Assembly (NCBI RefSeq): GCF_000346465.2
Contig: NC_034010.1
Location: 8,123,324-8,187,323, forward strand
Reading direction: 5' to 3'
DNA from: Prunus persica
Taxonomy: Eukaryota; Streptophyta; Magnoliopsida; Rosales; Rosaceae
Length of the DNA: 64,000 nucleotides
Shown here: in pieces, positions 10,552 through 23,084 of the stretch
How the letters are laid out: each line of letters opens with the position of its first letter
Position numbering within the stretch: the stretch's first letter is position 1
Translations under genes and position numbers: made by a program
Notes under the pieces: generated by a model
Databases searched by the model: none
Told to the model about the DNA's origin: nothing
Seen by the model: only the letters and a program-made list of their open reading frames with translations

Positions 10552-12950
10552 CTATGGATGTACTTGTGTATTATCCTGGCTCTTAAGATACGTGCAGTAT
10601 TGCCTTTGAATTCTTCTTTTCTGAGTTCTGGTTAGCTCCAGAGTTGGTCTACCGCTTCTTCCTACGGAGTAGCATCTACCCTCTATGATCGTTGCCAAGG
10701 GTTTTTCATTTCCGGGTGTCTTGACTGGTATTTCCTTTCTGGGTTGTTCCATCCTCCTTTCGCTGTATTGTGTAGGCCAAAGACAGCTCTTCTACCTTGT
10801 TTTGTCTCGGGACGAGGTTCCAATTCTGTCGAAGACACTAGGTGTGGGCTGATTTTGTCTGTCTAGAATCACCTCTAACTCTGTTTCACATTTGCACCTG
10901 CTACAGAGCACTACCCCAACCGAGATGGTCGCTCTTGGTATTTGACTGGTTTCCCTTATGATTCTTCTGCCTCTGCTGCAACCAGCATCTGTCATTGGCT
11001 TAGTTTCCCTCTGCTCTGGCCAATTCAAGTTGACCATATTGACTTGTGGCTGAGGGAAATGATCTGTCGTGACCGATGGAGGTTTTTCTGCCAGTTTCAA
11101 CCTTCCTGCCGTTATCCCTTCTTGTATCACGTCCCTGAAAACAACACAACTATTGGTAGAATGGTTCCAAGAGTTGTGGCACCTACAGTACTGTCTGCCG
11201 TTGAGTTCTTCCGGCTTAGGTATTCTGTGAGGCGTTTCTATTGCCTTCTGCAGTAGCATTTCATCGAACAAGGCATCAACCTTGGTCAAATCAAAAGAGT
11301 AAACCTTGTTTTGCGTTGGCTTGTTAGGAACGAATCCTCCTGTGAATGGTGGCTTTGTAAGGGCTTTGCAACTAATGGGATGTTTTAATTTTGCCATTTC
11401 TGCCACTGAAACCTCTCTCTCTTCTGATTCTTCTGCATCTTCTTGTGATTCCACCTCGATCAAGTGGACTGAAGAAGAAGGGGTTTTGTAGTATGTACCT
11501 TTGGAGGAGTTCCTCATTTGCTGTTCTTCCCTGAGTAACTCCTCATATTTGGATGCCTTATCAGCCAGTTCTGCCAGGTCTCCGAACAACATTCCGTCGA
11601 ACCTCTTCCTAAGAGAGATTTTAAGGGCAGCTTGAGCCATCTGGATGAAGTGTCTTTCTTCCATAGGGATTCGGCACTTCATTTTGAGCTTTCTGAACCT
11701 GGTTATGAAATCTTGGGCCGGTTCATCTTCACTTTGCTTGAGAGCAGCTAGATCACTGATGGTGACTTCTGGCTGAATCCTGTAATAGTAGTCATGGAAG
11801 ACATTTTCCATCTGTTCCCATGTTTGAATAGAGTTAGCTGGTAGGCTAGTGTACCAGGTAAAAGCTTGTCCAAAGAGAGAGTTGCCGAAAAGCCTTAATT
11901 TCAGTAGAGGGTTGTTCTCAATAGCTATGCATTGGACGGAGAACCTGCCTATATGTTCAATTGAGGAAGCATGGGGGTCCTCCCCGTTGAACAAAGTGAA
12001 GTTTGGTACTTTGAAACCCGGAGACAGCGGTATTTGATCGATATAGGCTGGGTATGGCTTTCTGTAAGTAGGCCTTTCCCCTCTTCTAGCTTCGGGCTTC
12101 ATGATTTCTCTGATCATTCTTTGCAATGCTCCTATGTCATTCAAGGCATTGACGGGGGGAAGATTCTGTCCCTGTTCTGGCTGGACGTAATCGATCCTAG
12201 GCTCTGCTCTGTGTGGTCTGGGTGGAGCTTCCTCCCTGCGCTCTTCCTGCTCTTCTATGTCTGGGTGATTCCTCCAGTTTGCCCCCGGCCTATTTCTGTC
12301 ATGATTAGCAAAAAGGTTATTCCCCCCCCTCTGCCTCTTCTCCCTCTTGCGGGTGGAGGGAATGGATTAGGATCCATCATTCTGGGTCTATATGGCAATA
12401 CTACTGGTGGTTCAGGCAGAAGTGCCAAAGGTTGATCATGCGGGGCCACATGAGGTGGAATGGGCTGAGGTTCTGGCTGGTTCTGTTGAGCTAGTGCAAG
12501 GTCATCTGGTCGGGCTGGGGCTTCGTGTTCTTGGTTAGGAAGGGCTCCTTCCCTCGGACCAGCCTGAATTTCTCTATGGTCTGGTACTCCAGCTATCTGT
12601 GCAACTAGGGGGTTTTCCTGGTATGGCCATGCTAGTCCTGGCGGAGGGCCATAAGGGAGATCTAACTGCTGGATTACAGGATCCGGGTTTGGGATTCTGG
12701 CCATGGCGGATTCTCGGTCCTTCCAGAACTGTCTGTTAACCTGCCATTGCATCATGGCTGTCATGTTATTGAGAGTGTCCTGGCTCCTTTGTACTGTGAT
12801 TTCTTGTCGGAGTACTGACTCCTGTATTTGATTCATCCTTTTGGAGCCAGTCCTGGAACGTCTACTTCCTGTACTACCGTGGGCAGATTGCCTAGCATCG
12901 CTTTCTTCCGACTCGAGGCCTTCCCTGAGAGCCGTCTTGTTTTTCTCCAT
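10552..12950 (-). pseudogene. Gypsy gag, broken by a homopolymer frameshift
   Basis: The gag start is the ATG at 12950, opening a charged N-terminal region. At the run of eight C on the + strand (12322-12329) the frame slips; the continuation at 12144 in another frame carries the Retrotrans_gag fold (a PNFTLFNGEDPHASSIEH block, then FGQAFTWYTSLPANSI and FITRFRKLKMKC). A stop at 10792 separates a final basic segment ending at 10552. A one-base length change in the C8 run explains the split. The protein would form the particle shell. Confidence 0.87.
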
Positions 12951-13029
12951 ATGTGGTGCGGGTTCTGGCTAGAGCTTCCGGTATTTGTAAATCTGTGAAT
13001 GATTCTGTCAGAGTATGTATACTGAAAAG

Positions 13030-13049
13030 TCCCACTGGGCGTGCCAAAA
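13030..13049 (-). other. Primer binding site of the Gypsy element
   Basis: Directly after the 5' LTR in element orientation the minus strand reads TTTTGGCACGCCCAGTGGG. The TGG-starting segment two or three bases from the LTR is the usual form of a tRNA-complementary site. I do not assign the tRNA. Confidence 0.7.
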
Positions 13050-14592
13050 TGTTCACCCGTTTTCGTGTTTACTCCTGAGGTGGAAGGGCGAAGTTCCCCA
13101 CTGGCTTGGAGACCATATGTTGGTCGACAAGTCAGCTTTCTTTGGTGTGTGAGCGTGCCACTGGTAGCAATGTAAATTCTAGCAGACTTCTTTTAGAGTG
13201 GATAACTTGCGCCCCAAGTTACTGACTTCTAAAACAAACGATTGTGAATTTGGGTGAGGAATATCTCCCAAGTAAGTTCTTTTCTTGCCTCAGACTGGTG
13301 AGGACTTTCATAATTTAACTCAGTATAAAAGTGGTAGTTCTGGCCAGAATAGATAATAATAAAGTGGACTGTTTTAGGCAGAGCTGCCTTTTACAAAATT
13401 AAGAAGGGAGAAATCAACTCTAGAAAGATAAAAAGATGGCTGGAATCCCACTTCTGCCTGGTAGAAACTTCTGATCCAGGCTGGACTGAGTGTGTCTGTG
13501 CTGGACTGAGCTGTCAACAACTTCAACTGCTTAGTTTCAGCTGTAAATCGATACCAAAGTTCAATTTTGGCAGAGCTTTAATCTACTCCAAGCCTTGGGA
13601 GGCTTTTGAGCGGGCAGAACTGCGGCTTCTTCAGTCTAAAGGGGCAGGAGTAGCTAGACTTGAGGACTTAATAAGCTGGAATTGCACTGTAAAATTTGTT
13701 GAGGTTTTTATATTTGTGAAAACTCAAATTCTGCTTGCCTTGGTTTTTGCTGAACCAAATTTGTAACGAGAGAGATCTCGTTTTAGAAGACTTATTTTCT
13801 AAGTCTGAACTTTGGATTTCTAATCTAAACCTGGTTTCTCTTGGAATCCAAGTGAGCTTTTGGTTGTTTTCTGGTTGTTGGTTTTTTTGATTGATTGGTG
13901 AATTGAGTCCCCTTTCCTTCCTTGCCTACTTCTGTTTTTATAAGAGATCATCTTGGGGAGGTGGTTTTTTTAATAATGGGTGGTAAAAAGATCTCCTATA
14001 ATGTAAAGTAAAAGGGATTTTTATCAATTATGGCAGATAGGCTCTCAGTAGTCACCTCCTAAAGCAGTCCCTTCCCTGGTTTCCTAGGTTGCAGTTTTCT
14101 ATTTCAACCAACGCCACTGTCTGTGTGGTTTTTTTTTTTTTTATGGTGGTTGGTTGTTCTTTTGTATTTTCTGAACAGCTGACTGTTTCCCGTTCTAACT
14201 TAGAAAGCGTGATCCGTGAATTCCTCGGAAGATGGTGTATTGCTCTGGAGCAAAATCTTCGAACTCAGACGGGTTTTGATCTTCTGTTGGCAGTGCTTCA
14301 GAGATGTCCCTCTCATATTTTATTTTAGTTGGAATTGCTGACTTTTCAAAGCTGAGGTAGTCACGTGGGTATGTTTTTAATCCCTTGGGTTTGAACCCAA
14401 CAAAAATTACGGGCTGATCCTTGAAGCCCAAATGACAGTTTGGTCTTTCTTGGGCTGGGGGCCTCGTTTTTGACATCCTGGCGTGAAGCCCAATCTGTTT
14501 TGATCCTAATTTTGTTATCCTCAAGCTTTTTGGGCTGGGCAGGCAATGGGCTTGTCTTTTGAACTTTGGCGTGCTAGATTTAGGCCCAAACA
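13050..14592 (-). repeat. Gypsy LTR (5' LTR in element orientation)
   Basis: This is the partner of 256-1796, 1,543 bp long, with the same ends. Differences from its partner are scattered single substitutions plus a T-run length change near 14130. It is followed by the CAAAG duplication and then the resumed Copia integrase. Confidence 0.93.
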
Positions 14593-14835
14593 CAAAGCAT
14601 TATGCATCAAACCTCCACTACACTAACAAAATGGGGTGGTTGAACGCAAGAACCATCAATTGATTGAAATGGCTCGGTCCTTGAACAAGGCTTTGTATGG
14701 ACTAAAGCAAGCTCCAAAAGCTTAGTATGATGAGATAGACTCCTATGTGGATGATATTGTCTACACTGGAAGCTACCACAAATTACTTGAAGAGTTCAAA
14801 AATGATATGATGCAGCAATGTGAAATGACTAATCT
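14593..14835 (+). pseudogene. Copia integrase-RT remnant
   Basis: The piece resumes the integrase (ATGCATCAAACC codes the MHQT region, then a VVERKN-like stretch through a frameshift) and jumps directly to RT motifs KALYGLKQAPKA and SYVDDIVYTGS. This shows a large internal deletion that removed most of the RT fingers. The W of the usual QAPRAWY is a stop codon. It ends at AATCT, where the next element entered. Confidence 0.8.
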
Positions 14836-17631
14836 TGACAGGACCCGACCCAATTTCCGCTTTGGAATCCGAGCCGAATCCTGTGCGTGTCCGACACCTG
14901 GCGAATGCCGGGCACGAATGACCTTTTTACCCTTTTCTTAAACAAATTTCTTAAAATTTACTTTCGACTTCTGCCGAAAATCCGGCAGAGTCTACCCTGT
15001 ATTTTGACCAAACACAAAGTCTTCCACCTGTCAAACAGTCTCAAAAATCCTACCAGTTCCTTATGTTCAACAAGATCTCAGAGCATTTCTATACAAATTT
15101 ACAGGATTTACAAAAGAGTTACAACGAACTCCTACACTTTGGTGGTGGGTCGGAAGCTAGGATGATGGCCCGAGTGGTTTCCTTCGTTCTTCTACGGCCT
15201 GGGGGGCGCAAAACATTAAAAGTGTGAGTGGACCAAAATAGAGTTCTCAAACAGTGTATGAACATAATAACCCCCACTGTAAAAACAATGATAATCATAA
15301 AACTGAATAAGTAAACTGCACTGAATTAGGGTAAATTCAAGCATTCACATAAATATATACATCTATATATATATCCAGATGTAGGATATGCTCAATACCA
15401 AGGAAATATTGAGTAAAATCACTGAAATCAATATTTGCATAAAAGCACTGAAATTTCTTTAAAACTACCACCTAGGTGTACCCCTGTAAAACTGTCAAAT
15501 CCTCTGTAAATCCGTCAATTCCCCTGGCAGGTCTCGGCGACACATAGTGTATCCGAGCCGCAAACTGGCAGGGTTCAGGAGACCGTAGTCAGCCTGATCC
15601 GCAATCCTGGCACTCACGGTCCGGGCGTCCCCAAAACTCGTGAGGCAAATGTCAAGTGCACTGACGTAACTGAAAGTAAACTGGATGTCTGTAGACATCA
15701 TCATATCCGAAGGCAACATAAACCGAAGGCAATCTGGATGTCCGTAGACATCGTCTTATTTGACGGCAACCTGTTTCTGTAACCGGGTACCCACAGTGGT
15801 TTAAGAAAATATTAACTGCTGAGAAAATATCAAATATAAATATCATAATATTTCTGAAAGATCTGATGAATAACTGAATCTTTATTCAATCTATAACTGT
15901 GCTGCCCTTTTTATCTGATAGAAAACTCAAACTCTGCTGTCTATAATTCATGGTGGTCTAAAATAATTATCTTGGATAAAATCTGACATCCTCTGTATTC
16001 TGATAAAATCTGAGCTAGATATTTCTGAATCATAAATCTCAAGGTCTGTTGTCCAAATAACTTTAGCAAAATCAGCTAAGCAATGTATAGAAGGAATCTT
16101 TAAATTCATAGGAATAAATCACACTGAATAAAACTGATTCAGAAAATCATATAAAAAGAAAGGTCCACTCACTGCTGGTCCGAGCTAGCTGGACCTCTTG
16201 AAGGTCCCTCCTGTGGTTCAGTTTGGCATCTGATGCCTGTTTAACCATGAATATTCAATTACTAAACTGCTCAATAAAAACATTAAATTAAATACCCTGA
16301 CCCCCGGCTCCTAGAAATGCGTGCTCTCATTGCAAAGTCAACTCTATGCCCACTGTAGCATTTCAGATAATTAGAATGGCCTTAAAAGACCGGAAACCTT
16401 ACCAAGCGATAAACTGTTAGACCGGCCGATCCGGAACCCCGTGGGGTCCACGATCTCCGATGGCCGATCTGGGATTCTCTAGAGGTTCCTCACTGTGTAA
16501 AACCCATGTCCTGCGAGTTTGGTCCGAAATGGACGGTCGGATTGGCCAAAATCGCGCTATCGCTTAAAACCCTAACCCTAGCCCCAGGGTTCGCGATTCC
16601 GGAGTATCCGGGACTCCAATTTGCAATCCGTCGAATCCTACGCTATCCTGAAACAATGTAGAACAACATATCCGAAATGGGGTGCGATCCAACGGCTAGA
16701 CGACACTGTAGCCGGGAGTCGCATATTATGGAAAATCCGTTCGGGGCTCAAACGGACTCCGAATTGAGATCCGCGAAATCTTCCGCGCTCGTGATGGCAC
16801 GAGGGTCTCAAAACTGGCCAGAGCCGTGCCACCACCCTGGCCCACACGCCGCCACACGCGCGGACCAATCGGGTGTCCAAAGCGATCGGGTGTGCCGGAA
16901 AAATCTTGGAACTGAGACTCCAAACTCCTACCCTAGGTAAAACACCCCATTTGGAGTCACTTTTGTTCTTGGACAACCCCCAAAAACTGGCCGGAGGTGG
17001 CCGGAATCGGAGACCCAAAACTGGCAAAAACCTAAGTTGGAATTCAGTTGAACTACGCTCAAAATTAACGAAATCCTACTCAACCAACAGCTAGAGCATG
17101 GAAAATAGGTAGAAAACCATACCTTACTCATCCAATTCGGAGAAGAATTAAGGGAGAACGAGCTCCCAAAAATTTCAGAAAAACTGTTGGAACCGGCCTG
17201 TTTCGTGGCTGTTTCCGGCTACTGCAGTAGCGGATGGAGGCTGAGGAGGGGCAGAACTGATAGAGGGAAGTGAGGTGGTTCGTTGGGACCGGTATCGCCT
17301 GAAACAGCTGCCCGTGTTGGGAGAAACCGCTGTCTGAAGTTGGCTCGTCGAAATGGTCGCAAGGAAGAAAAACTGGGTTTATAAAACTGAACTTCGAAAT
17401 ATTTACGGTTCTGCCACTGAGACTCTTTTGACTATAACTCCTTCGTTACAACTCTGATTCGGGTCTACTCCGTGTCTACGAACTCGTTTCGCCGTGCTCT
17501 ACACAACGGCATAAGCGGAATTGCCAAATTCTTTTCCGATCAAAAAGTCAAATTTTCCCCTTTTAAAATATGCGAGGGCAAAATCGTCTTTTGGCTCTCA
17601 ATTTTTAGATATTTTGGTTTGGGTTCTTACA
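14836..17631 (+). mobile_element. Solo-LTR-like element 1 (2.8 kb)
   Basis: The element begins TGACAGGACCCG and ends GGTTCTTACA, flanked by AATCT at 14831-14835 and 17632-17636. It has no recognisable coding sequence. It shares blocks with 18590-21687 (for example ATCCGCGAAATC, ACTCCTACCCTAGGTA and CACTTTTGTTCTTGGAC) and, reversed, with 47660-49250 and 63330-64000. TG...CA ends, a 5-bp duplication and no internal coding region fit a solo LTR of a long-LTR Gypsy family, or a non-coding LARD-type element. Strand is given relative to its relatives. Confidence 0.78.
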
Positions 17632-17636
17632 AATCT

Positions 17637-18430
17637 GGGACTACTTCACCATTTCCTTGGCATGGGAGTGGTACAAACAGATAACACATCTTTCTTCACC
17701 AAAAGAAATATGCTTTGAAGATCATTGAGAAATTTGGATTGAAGGATTGCAAGTCTGTGGCAACACCACTAGTTGCAAATGAAAGGTTATGCAAGGAAGA
17801 TGGTAGTAAGGCAGCAAATAAGAGTGAATACAGACAGGTTGTAGGTAGCTTGTTATATCTGACAACTACAAGGCCAGACATAATGTTTGCCTCTAGCTTG
17901 CTTGCTAGATTCATGCATAATCCTACTAGAAAGCACATGGGAACAGCCAAAAGGGTATTGAGATACATTCATGGCACACTTGATTTTGGAATTGAATTTG
18001 TAAAAAGGAAGACAGCTACTTTAATATGGTATTGTGACAGTGACTGGGCAGGAAGTGCAGGATATGCATTCATACTAGGATCTGGTATGTTCTCATGGGC
18101 ATCAATCAAACAAAACACAGTGGCATTGTCCACTGCTGAAGCAGAATATGTTAGTGCTGCTGAAGCAACGTCACAAGCTAAATGGCTAAGTTTTGTGCTT
18201 GTAGATTTTGGAGGGGAGCAAGTGGAAGGCACACCAATTATGTGTGATAACACCTCTGCCATAGCAATGGCAAAGAATCCAGTTCTCCAATAGAAAACCA
18301 GACATATCAGTTGAAAGTTTCACTTCATTAGAAAAGTTATTCAAGCAAAGGAGATTGAGCTTATCTACCGCAAAACAGAAGATCAGATCGCAGATATATT
18401 AACCAAGGCTTTGTCTAAGGATTGATTTGT
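17637..18430 (+). pseudogene. Copia RT end and RNase H
   Basis: This is the best-preserved Copia piece. GLLHHFLGMGV continues the RT exactly from the AATCT junction. RNase H follows with LIWYCDSDWAGS (first Asp), ALSTAEAEYVSA (Glu) and MCDNTSAIAMAKN (Asp), then IADILTKALSKD near 18390. Stops at 18291-18293 and after KTRHIS break the end. The last codons run to a purine-rich GAAGGGAGT before the LTR. Confidence 0.9.
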
Positions 18431-19224
18431 GTATCTAAGAGAACTACTTGGTGTGAAATCAGCTAAAGGGTTAGAAGGGAGTATTGATGTGTAACCCTTG
18501 AGCTGAAAACCTTGGAGCCAAAGTCTCAAAGTTTTTTGAATTTCATTTTATATGTTTTAATTTTTGTTTGTAATGTGAGTCATTGGATCTGAAAGGACCC
18601 GCCCCGAATTTTCCAAAAATCGAGGCGAATCCTGTGGAAATTTCTGACATCACCCCGATGTCGGGCCCACTTTTAAAGTTATACCCTTTTCCCCAAAATG
18701 GAATAAGGGTACGAGACTTTCTGCCGAAATTTCGGCAAAGTCTCCCCTGTAAATTGGACATTTCCCAAAATTTCAACCTGCATAAAAACACATTTAATAA
18801 CCACAACTGGCAGCATGCACAATATAATTTCAGGCAATTCACATAAACGGCCTTCGGTCTTTCAATAATTCTCAACAAACTACCAAACACGCTAACAAAT
18901 CAATTCATGCCTTAAACAAGGCAAACAATAAATTCAAATATGAATTATGACTACTAAATTTCAACATGCATCATTTCACCTTTCCAATTTCAACATATGA
19001 GATTTTAGCCTCCTAACACAATCACATTTTCACCTAAATTTCAGGACCAACAACAAGGTCCGAACCAATCTCCATATAACAATATGACTAACATTTAGTC
19101 TGCGGCTGCACCTAATAACCTTAGGCTGCCTACGTACCCTCCCTGAGGGATTAAGCCACACGTAGTTCTTCCCTAAAACTCAATTCCACACATAGGCAAT
19201 ACCTTATTTCATTTCTCTGTATTT

Positions 19225-20175
19225 CACATAATCTCCCCATACGCCGGTACAACCAACGCCATGTATGGGGCCTGTCAACACGCCGGATAACCTACGCCAC
19301 GTGCGACCATACCATACTGTCACAATATCTCCCCATACGCCGGTACAACCAACGCCACGTATGGGGTCTGTCTCAATGCCGGATAACCTACGCCACGTGA
19401 GACCTGCACATTATATCACATATCTCCCCATATGCCGGTACAACCAACGCCACGTATAGGGTCTGTCGACACGCTGAATAACCTACGCCACGTACGACCT
19501 CAACATATTATCACAATATCTCCCCATATGCCGGTATAACCAACGCCACGTATGAGGTCTATCTCAACGCCGGATAACCTATGCCACGCGAGACCTGCAT
19601 ATCATATCACATATCTCCCCATACGCCGGTACAACCAACGCCACATATGGGGTCTGTCGACACGCCGGATAACCTACGCCACGTGCGACCTCAACATATT
19701 ATCACAATATCTCCCCATACACCGGTACAACCAACACCACGTATGGGGTCTATCTCAACACCGGATAACCTACACCACGCGAGACCTGCATATCATATCA
19801 CATATCTCCCCATACGCCGGTACAACCAGCGCCACGTATGGGGTCTGTCGATACGCCGGATAACCTACGCCACGTGCGACCTCAACATATTATCACAATA
19901 TCTCCCCATACGCCGGTACAACCAACGCCACGTATGGGGTCTATCTCAACGCCGGATAACCTAATCCATGCAAGACCTACATATCATATCACTTAACTCC
20001 CCATACGCAGGTACAACCAACGCCATGTATGGGGTCTGTCGATACGCCGGATAACCTACGTCACGCGTGACCTCAACATACTATCACGTAATCTCCTCAT
20101 ACGCCGATACTACCAATGCCACATATGGGGCCTATCTGCATGCCGGATAACCTACGCCACGTGGGACCTAACTTT
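19225..20175 (+). repeat. Dimeric ~96-bp tandem repeat array (about ten monomers)
   Basis: Monomers start CTCCCCATACGCCGGTACAA at about 19231, 19328, 19425, 19520, 19614, 19709, 19805, 19900, 19997 and 20091. They alternate between two types: one ends with a GCGACCTCAACATATTATCAC-like tail, the other with GAGACCTGCATATCATATCAC. The result is a ~190-bp higher-order unit. Each monomer also contains an inverted repeat, CCCCATACG...CGTATGGGG, able to form a 9-bp stem. Confidence 0.9.
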
Positions 20176-21336
20176 TACAGGATGGTACTTGTAGTGTAAC
20201 CAAAATCCGGAGAGGTACCTATGGTAGTGCGTATAGCACTTCAAACTGACATTCTAGACTCTTTTGTACCCTTGTACAAACATATATAATTATATATATT
20301 AATTCTAATATTGTGTAAACCTCAACAATAGTCTAGCACCCGATAATCCCCCTGGGAAGGTGAGATTACTCCGGGAGACTCATGATTAACCAAGGGTCAA
20401 ACTACCCTAACCCTGGTCAAACGGGCCTACGGGGCCCATGACCTCCAAATTCTGATCCGAAAGTTCCTATGGGTTCTACAAGGTATAGGACACTCGTCCC
20501 GCAAGTTTGGTTCAGATCGGACGGTCAGATCGTTCACGATCGCACGATCTGACGGTTAATATAAAATATAAACTTTAAATTATTAAATCGGAACATCCGG
20601 GGCTCCGATTCATGATCCATGAATTCCGACACAATCCTAGAAATACCTAGATTAACGTATATTAAATTTGAGACCATCCAACGGTCCTAACCTATCGAAG
20701 CCGGATAACGCGCAATAGGCGATATCCGTTCGATAGTCAAACGACGTCCGAATTGAGATCCGCGAAATCCTATGCACTCATGACAACCTAAGGATCTCAT
20801 TGAGACATAGTGTAACTTTACTACCCTTGCCCACGAGCCGCCACACGCGCCGGCAGCGCTGGGTGCCCAAAGCGATTACGCATCGCCGGAAAATCTCAAA
20901 ACCACAACTCCAAACTCCTACCCTAGGTATAACACCCTATTTGGAGCCACTTTTGTTCTTGGACCTACCCCAAAAACTGATCGGAGGTAGCCGAAATTGA
21001 GATCCCAAAACCAGCCGAATTTCAATTCGTAAATCAAATTACCTACGCTAAGAATCGATCCAATCCTACCCAACAAGCAGCTAGAGCATGAAGAATGGAT
21101 GAATTTCCATACCTTGATCGTCAAAAATGACGGTCGAAGGAAGGAGATCGGAGCCGGCGAAGTTCGAGCGAAAACCGGGCAAAAATTGCCTTTTTTTGGC
21201 GGCTGGAGCGGCGGCCGATGTAGGGGGAGGGCCGAGTCGTGACTCCAAGGCCGAGCCGGTCCTTTTGGCACCGGTCCAGTCCGCAGCCGCGGCCGGTGGC
21301 CGGAGATTCGAGGAGAAAGAGAGGGACCGACGGGGA

Positions 21337-21382
21337 GAGAGAGAGAGAGAGAGAGCATGCGGGAGGGAGGGAGGGAGGGAGG

Positions 21383-21421
<39 letters not shown>
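21337..21421 (+). repeat. GA / GGGA simple repeat
   Basis: A purine tract of GAGA, then GGGA units, then GAGA. On the minus strand it is a CT-rich stretch. The overlapping ORFs (Arg/Glu/Gly or Leu/Ser runs) are artefacts of this tract. Confidence 0.9.
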
Positions 21422-21424
<3 letters not shown>

Positions 21425-21995
21425 TCTGATTTTTCATAAAAATCCCATTTTGAAATAATTACAATTGTGCCACTGGGTTTCTTTTGACCATATCTCTCTC
21501 GTTATAACTCCGATTCGAGCCCAATACGTGTCTATGAACTCAAATACGACCTATCCAGAAATACTAGTCACTACCCCAAACTCTCTCCGGTAAGAAAATG
21601 ACCAAAATACCCCTATCTCAAGGGTAAATTTGTAATTTTCCTTAAATAATTTAAATAATGGATTAAATTTGGAGTTGGGGTGTTATAGGATCATAGTCCA
21701 AGTGGGCTCTCTTTCTAGCCTAGGACTTAAGTGATAGCTTGTGACAAATGTAAGCATCTCATAGGATGTTAGAACCAATGGCTAGGATTCAATCTTGATG
21801 TAAATCCGTTAGAGAAGCATCTCACTTCTTTCTCTCTCCTAAACGTTATATTCTAGTAGAGTAGAAATGAAAAGTAATCTCCATTTTTCTATTCAGAGCA
21901 ACGTTTTCTTCTTCATTCTCTCTTTGTGATTTCTTCCTTCCTCCCAAACATCCAAAATATTCAAAACTAATTACTAGAAGCTTTGAATTCTAACA

Positions 21996-23084
21996 GTTTG
22001 GAGGAAGGAATGAAAAACAGAAAACACAATGACTAGGAAAAGGGTGATGATAAATTTTTTTTTAAAAAAAATTGAATAATGAATGGTTTCTTGATATACA
22101 ACTTGGCTAGATGGCTTGCAGTTTTCCAACTTGGTTAGTATGTCGTCCTATAAGTCAAATATATGAGGGTGCATGTGATGTTATTGTTGACCTTTCTACA
22201 CATACCAATAAGGTTTCAAACCTTCCTTCTCGAATGCAAGTTTTTTGCAAAAGGAAATAAACCTAACGAAATAAACAGCTACTTGCACATGAGATCTGCA
22301 CTAGACTAGACGGAGGAATCAACAAATTGCTATTTATTTTGAGCAATATGATTCCGATTCTGAGGGGACTTGGTGCTAGAGAGCAAAAAGTGAAGAATGC
22401 CATCCAAGGCATGTGATATATTGTGTTTGAATTAATATAGTCTCTATGGCATGTGTAAATAATTTGACTAATTTATTACACTATGCAAGAAAATGATGAA
22501 TAGATAAATCCATATGATCTTTCCAAATCTAATAAATTCTATGATGTAAATCTTTAAAATTCAAAAGTAAAAAATTTTGATTATAGAAATTCATAAATAA
22601 AATCCTATAAATTATAACATTCTACTTAAATTCAGTGGACTTTTTTATCCCTAAATAGTCTTTTAAAATTCCAATTAAATACACCATCTACAGTCATACT
22701 CTTTATTATTTAGTTAAAATTTAATTAAAAAATATTTTATAAGTTCTCTATAAAATTCCTATATAAACTTTATTGAAATAGTTAATTTAGAGAGCTCATT
22801 ACCCTGTGCTTTAAACTTAACCAAACTACAGTTTAGAGTTCCTAGGACTTAAGTTGAATCTGAAGAGCGCACACTTCCACGGTTTAACAAGCTTTTGAAC
22901 ATGCCTTTTTTTTCCTTCTCTCGGTTTGTGAGTTTAACAAAAGCTTTGTGTTAAGGAACTTCTAAAATTTCTGATGCGAAGAGAGAAAAAGAGAGGCAGC
23001 GAGCAATTCACATTCTATTTTTTTATATGCCAGTTTCGTCTAATGGTAGGTATGAATGTTTATTTAATTAATTTTTTTTTTTGT
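21996..23084. other. Flank 3' of Copia, no gene seen
   Basis: AT-rich sequence with no long open frame, no RNA gene and no element ends that I can recognise. The target duplication of the Copia element cannot be tested because its 5' flank is outside the window. Confidence 0.6.

Larger units (their letters stand above)
256..14592 (-). mobile_element. Ty3/Gypsy Tat-type LTR retrotransposon with antisense extra gene
   Basis: Two long direct repeats (256-1796 and 13050-14592) with TG...CA ends are flanked by CAAAG at 251-255 and 14593-14597, which is a 5-bp target duplication inside the Copia integrase. Coding order on the minus strand is gag, protease, RT, RNase H, a second RNase H and integrase. 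The PBS adjoins 13049 and the purine tract adjoins 1797. The second RNase H of archaeal type and an extra ORF between pol and the 3' LTR are hallmarks of the Tat/Ogre/Retand group. By eye the LTRs differ at roughly 30-40 of about 1,540 positions, so it is young relative to its Copia host, but gag, pol and the extra gene already carry stops and frameshifts. Confidence 0.92.
18590..21687 (+). mobile_element. Solo-LTR-like element 2 (3.1 kb)
   Basis: It begins TGAAAGGACCCG and ends GGGTGTTATA, flanked by GGATC at 18585-18589 and 21688-21692. It is related to element 1 over its last kilobase and at its start, but contains an expanded tandem array (19225-20175) and a GA/GGGA-rich tract near its 3' end. 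No protein-coding region is credible: the + strand frames across the array and the GA tract are low-complexity artefacts. Confidence 0.8.
1..21995 (+). mobile_element. Decayed Ty1/Copia retrotransposon, 3' part, split by three nested insertions
   Basis: Copia pol pieces lie in order and on one strand at 1-255 (integrase), 14598-14835 (integrase then RT), 17637-18430 (RT end and RNase H), with a 3' LTR at about 18490-21995. The gaps are filled by elements with exact 5-bp target duplications (CAAAG, AATCT, GGATC), and removing each one rejoins the Copia sequence. At the AATCT junction the Copia reading frame is restored exactly. The 5' LTR and gag lie before the window. The order integrase-RT-RNase H is diagnostic of Ty1/Copia. 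Internal deletions and stops show it is dead and is the oldest layer here. Confidence 0.85.
18490..21995 (+). repeat. Copia 3' LTR, split by solo-LTR-like element 2
   Basis: The LTR starts near TGTAACCC (18490), just after a GGGAGTATTGATG purine-rich stretch, and ends TTCTAACA at 21995. Taking out 18590-21687 leaves about 400 bp, a normal Copia LTR length. The exact first base (18485, 18488 or 18490) is uncertain because the 5' LTR is not in the window. Confidence 0.65.

Noticed and set aside
19225..20175. CRISPR-like regular repeats
   Set aside because: The whole ~96-base unit repeats with no unique spacers, and the context is a plant LTR. It is a minisatellite.
21081..21439. ORFs on both strands rich in Arg/Glu/Gly or Leu/Ser
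   Set aside because: Products of the GA/GGGA simple repeat and GC-rich LTR sequence.
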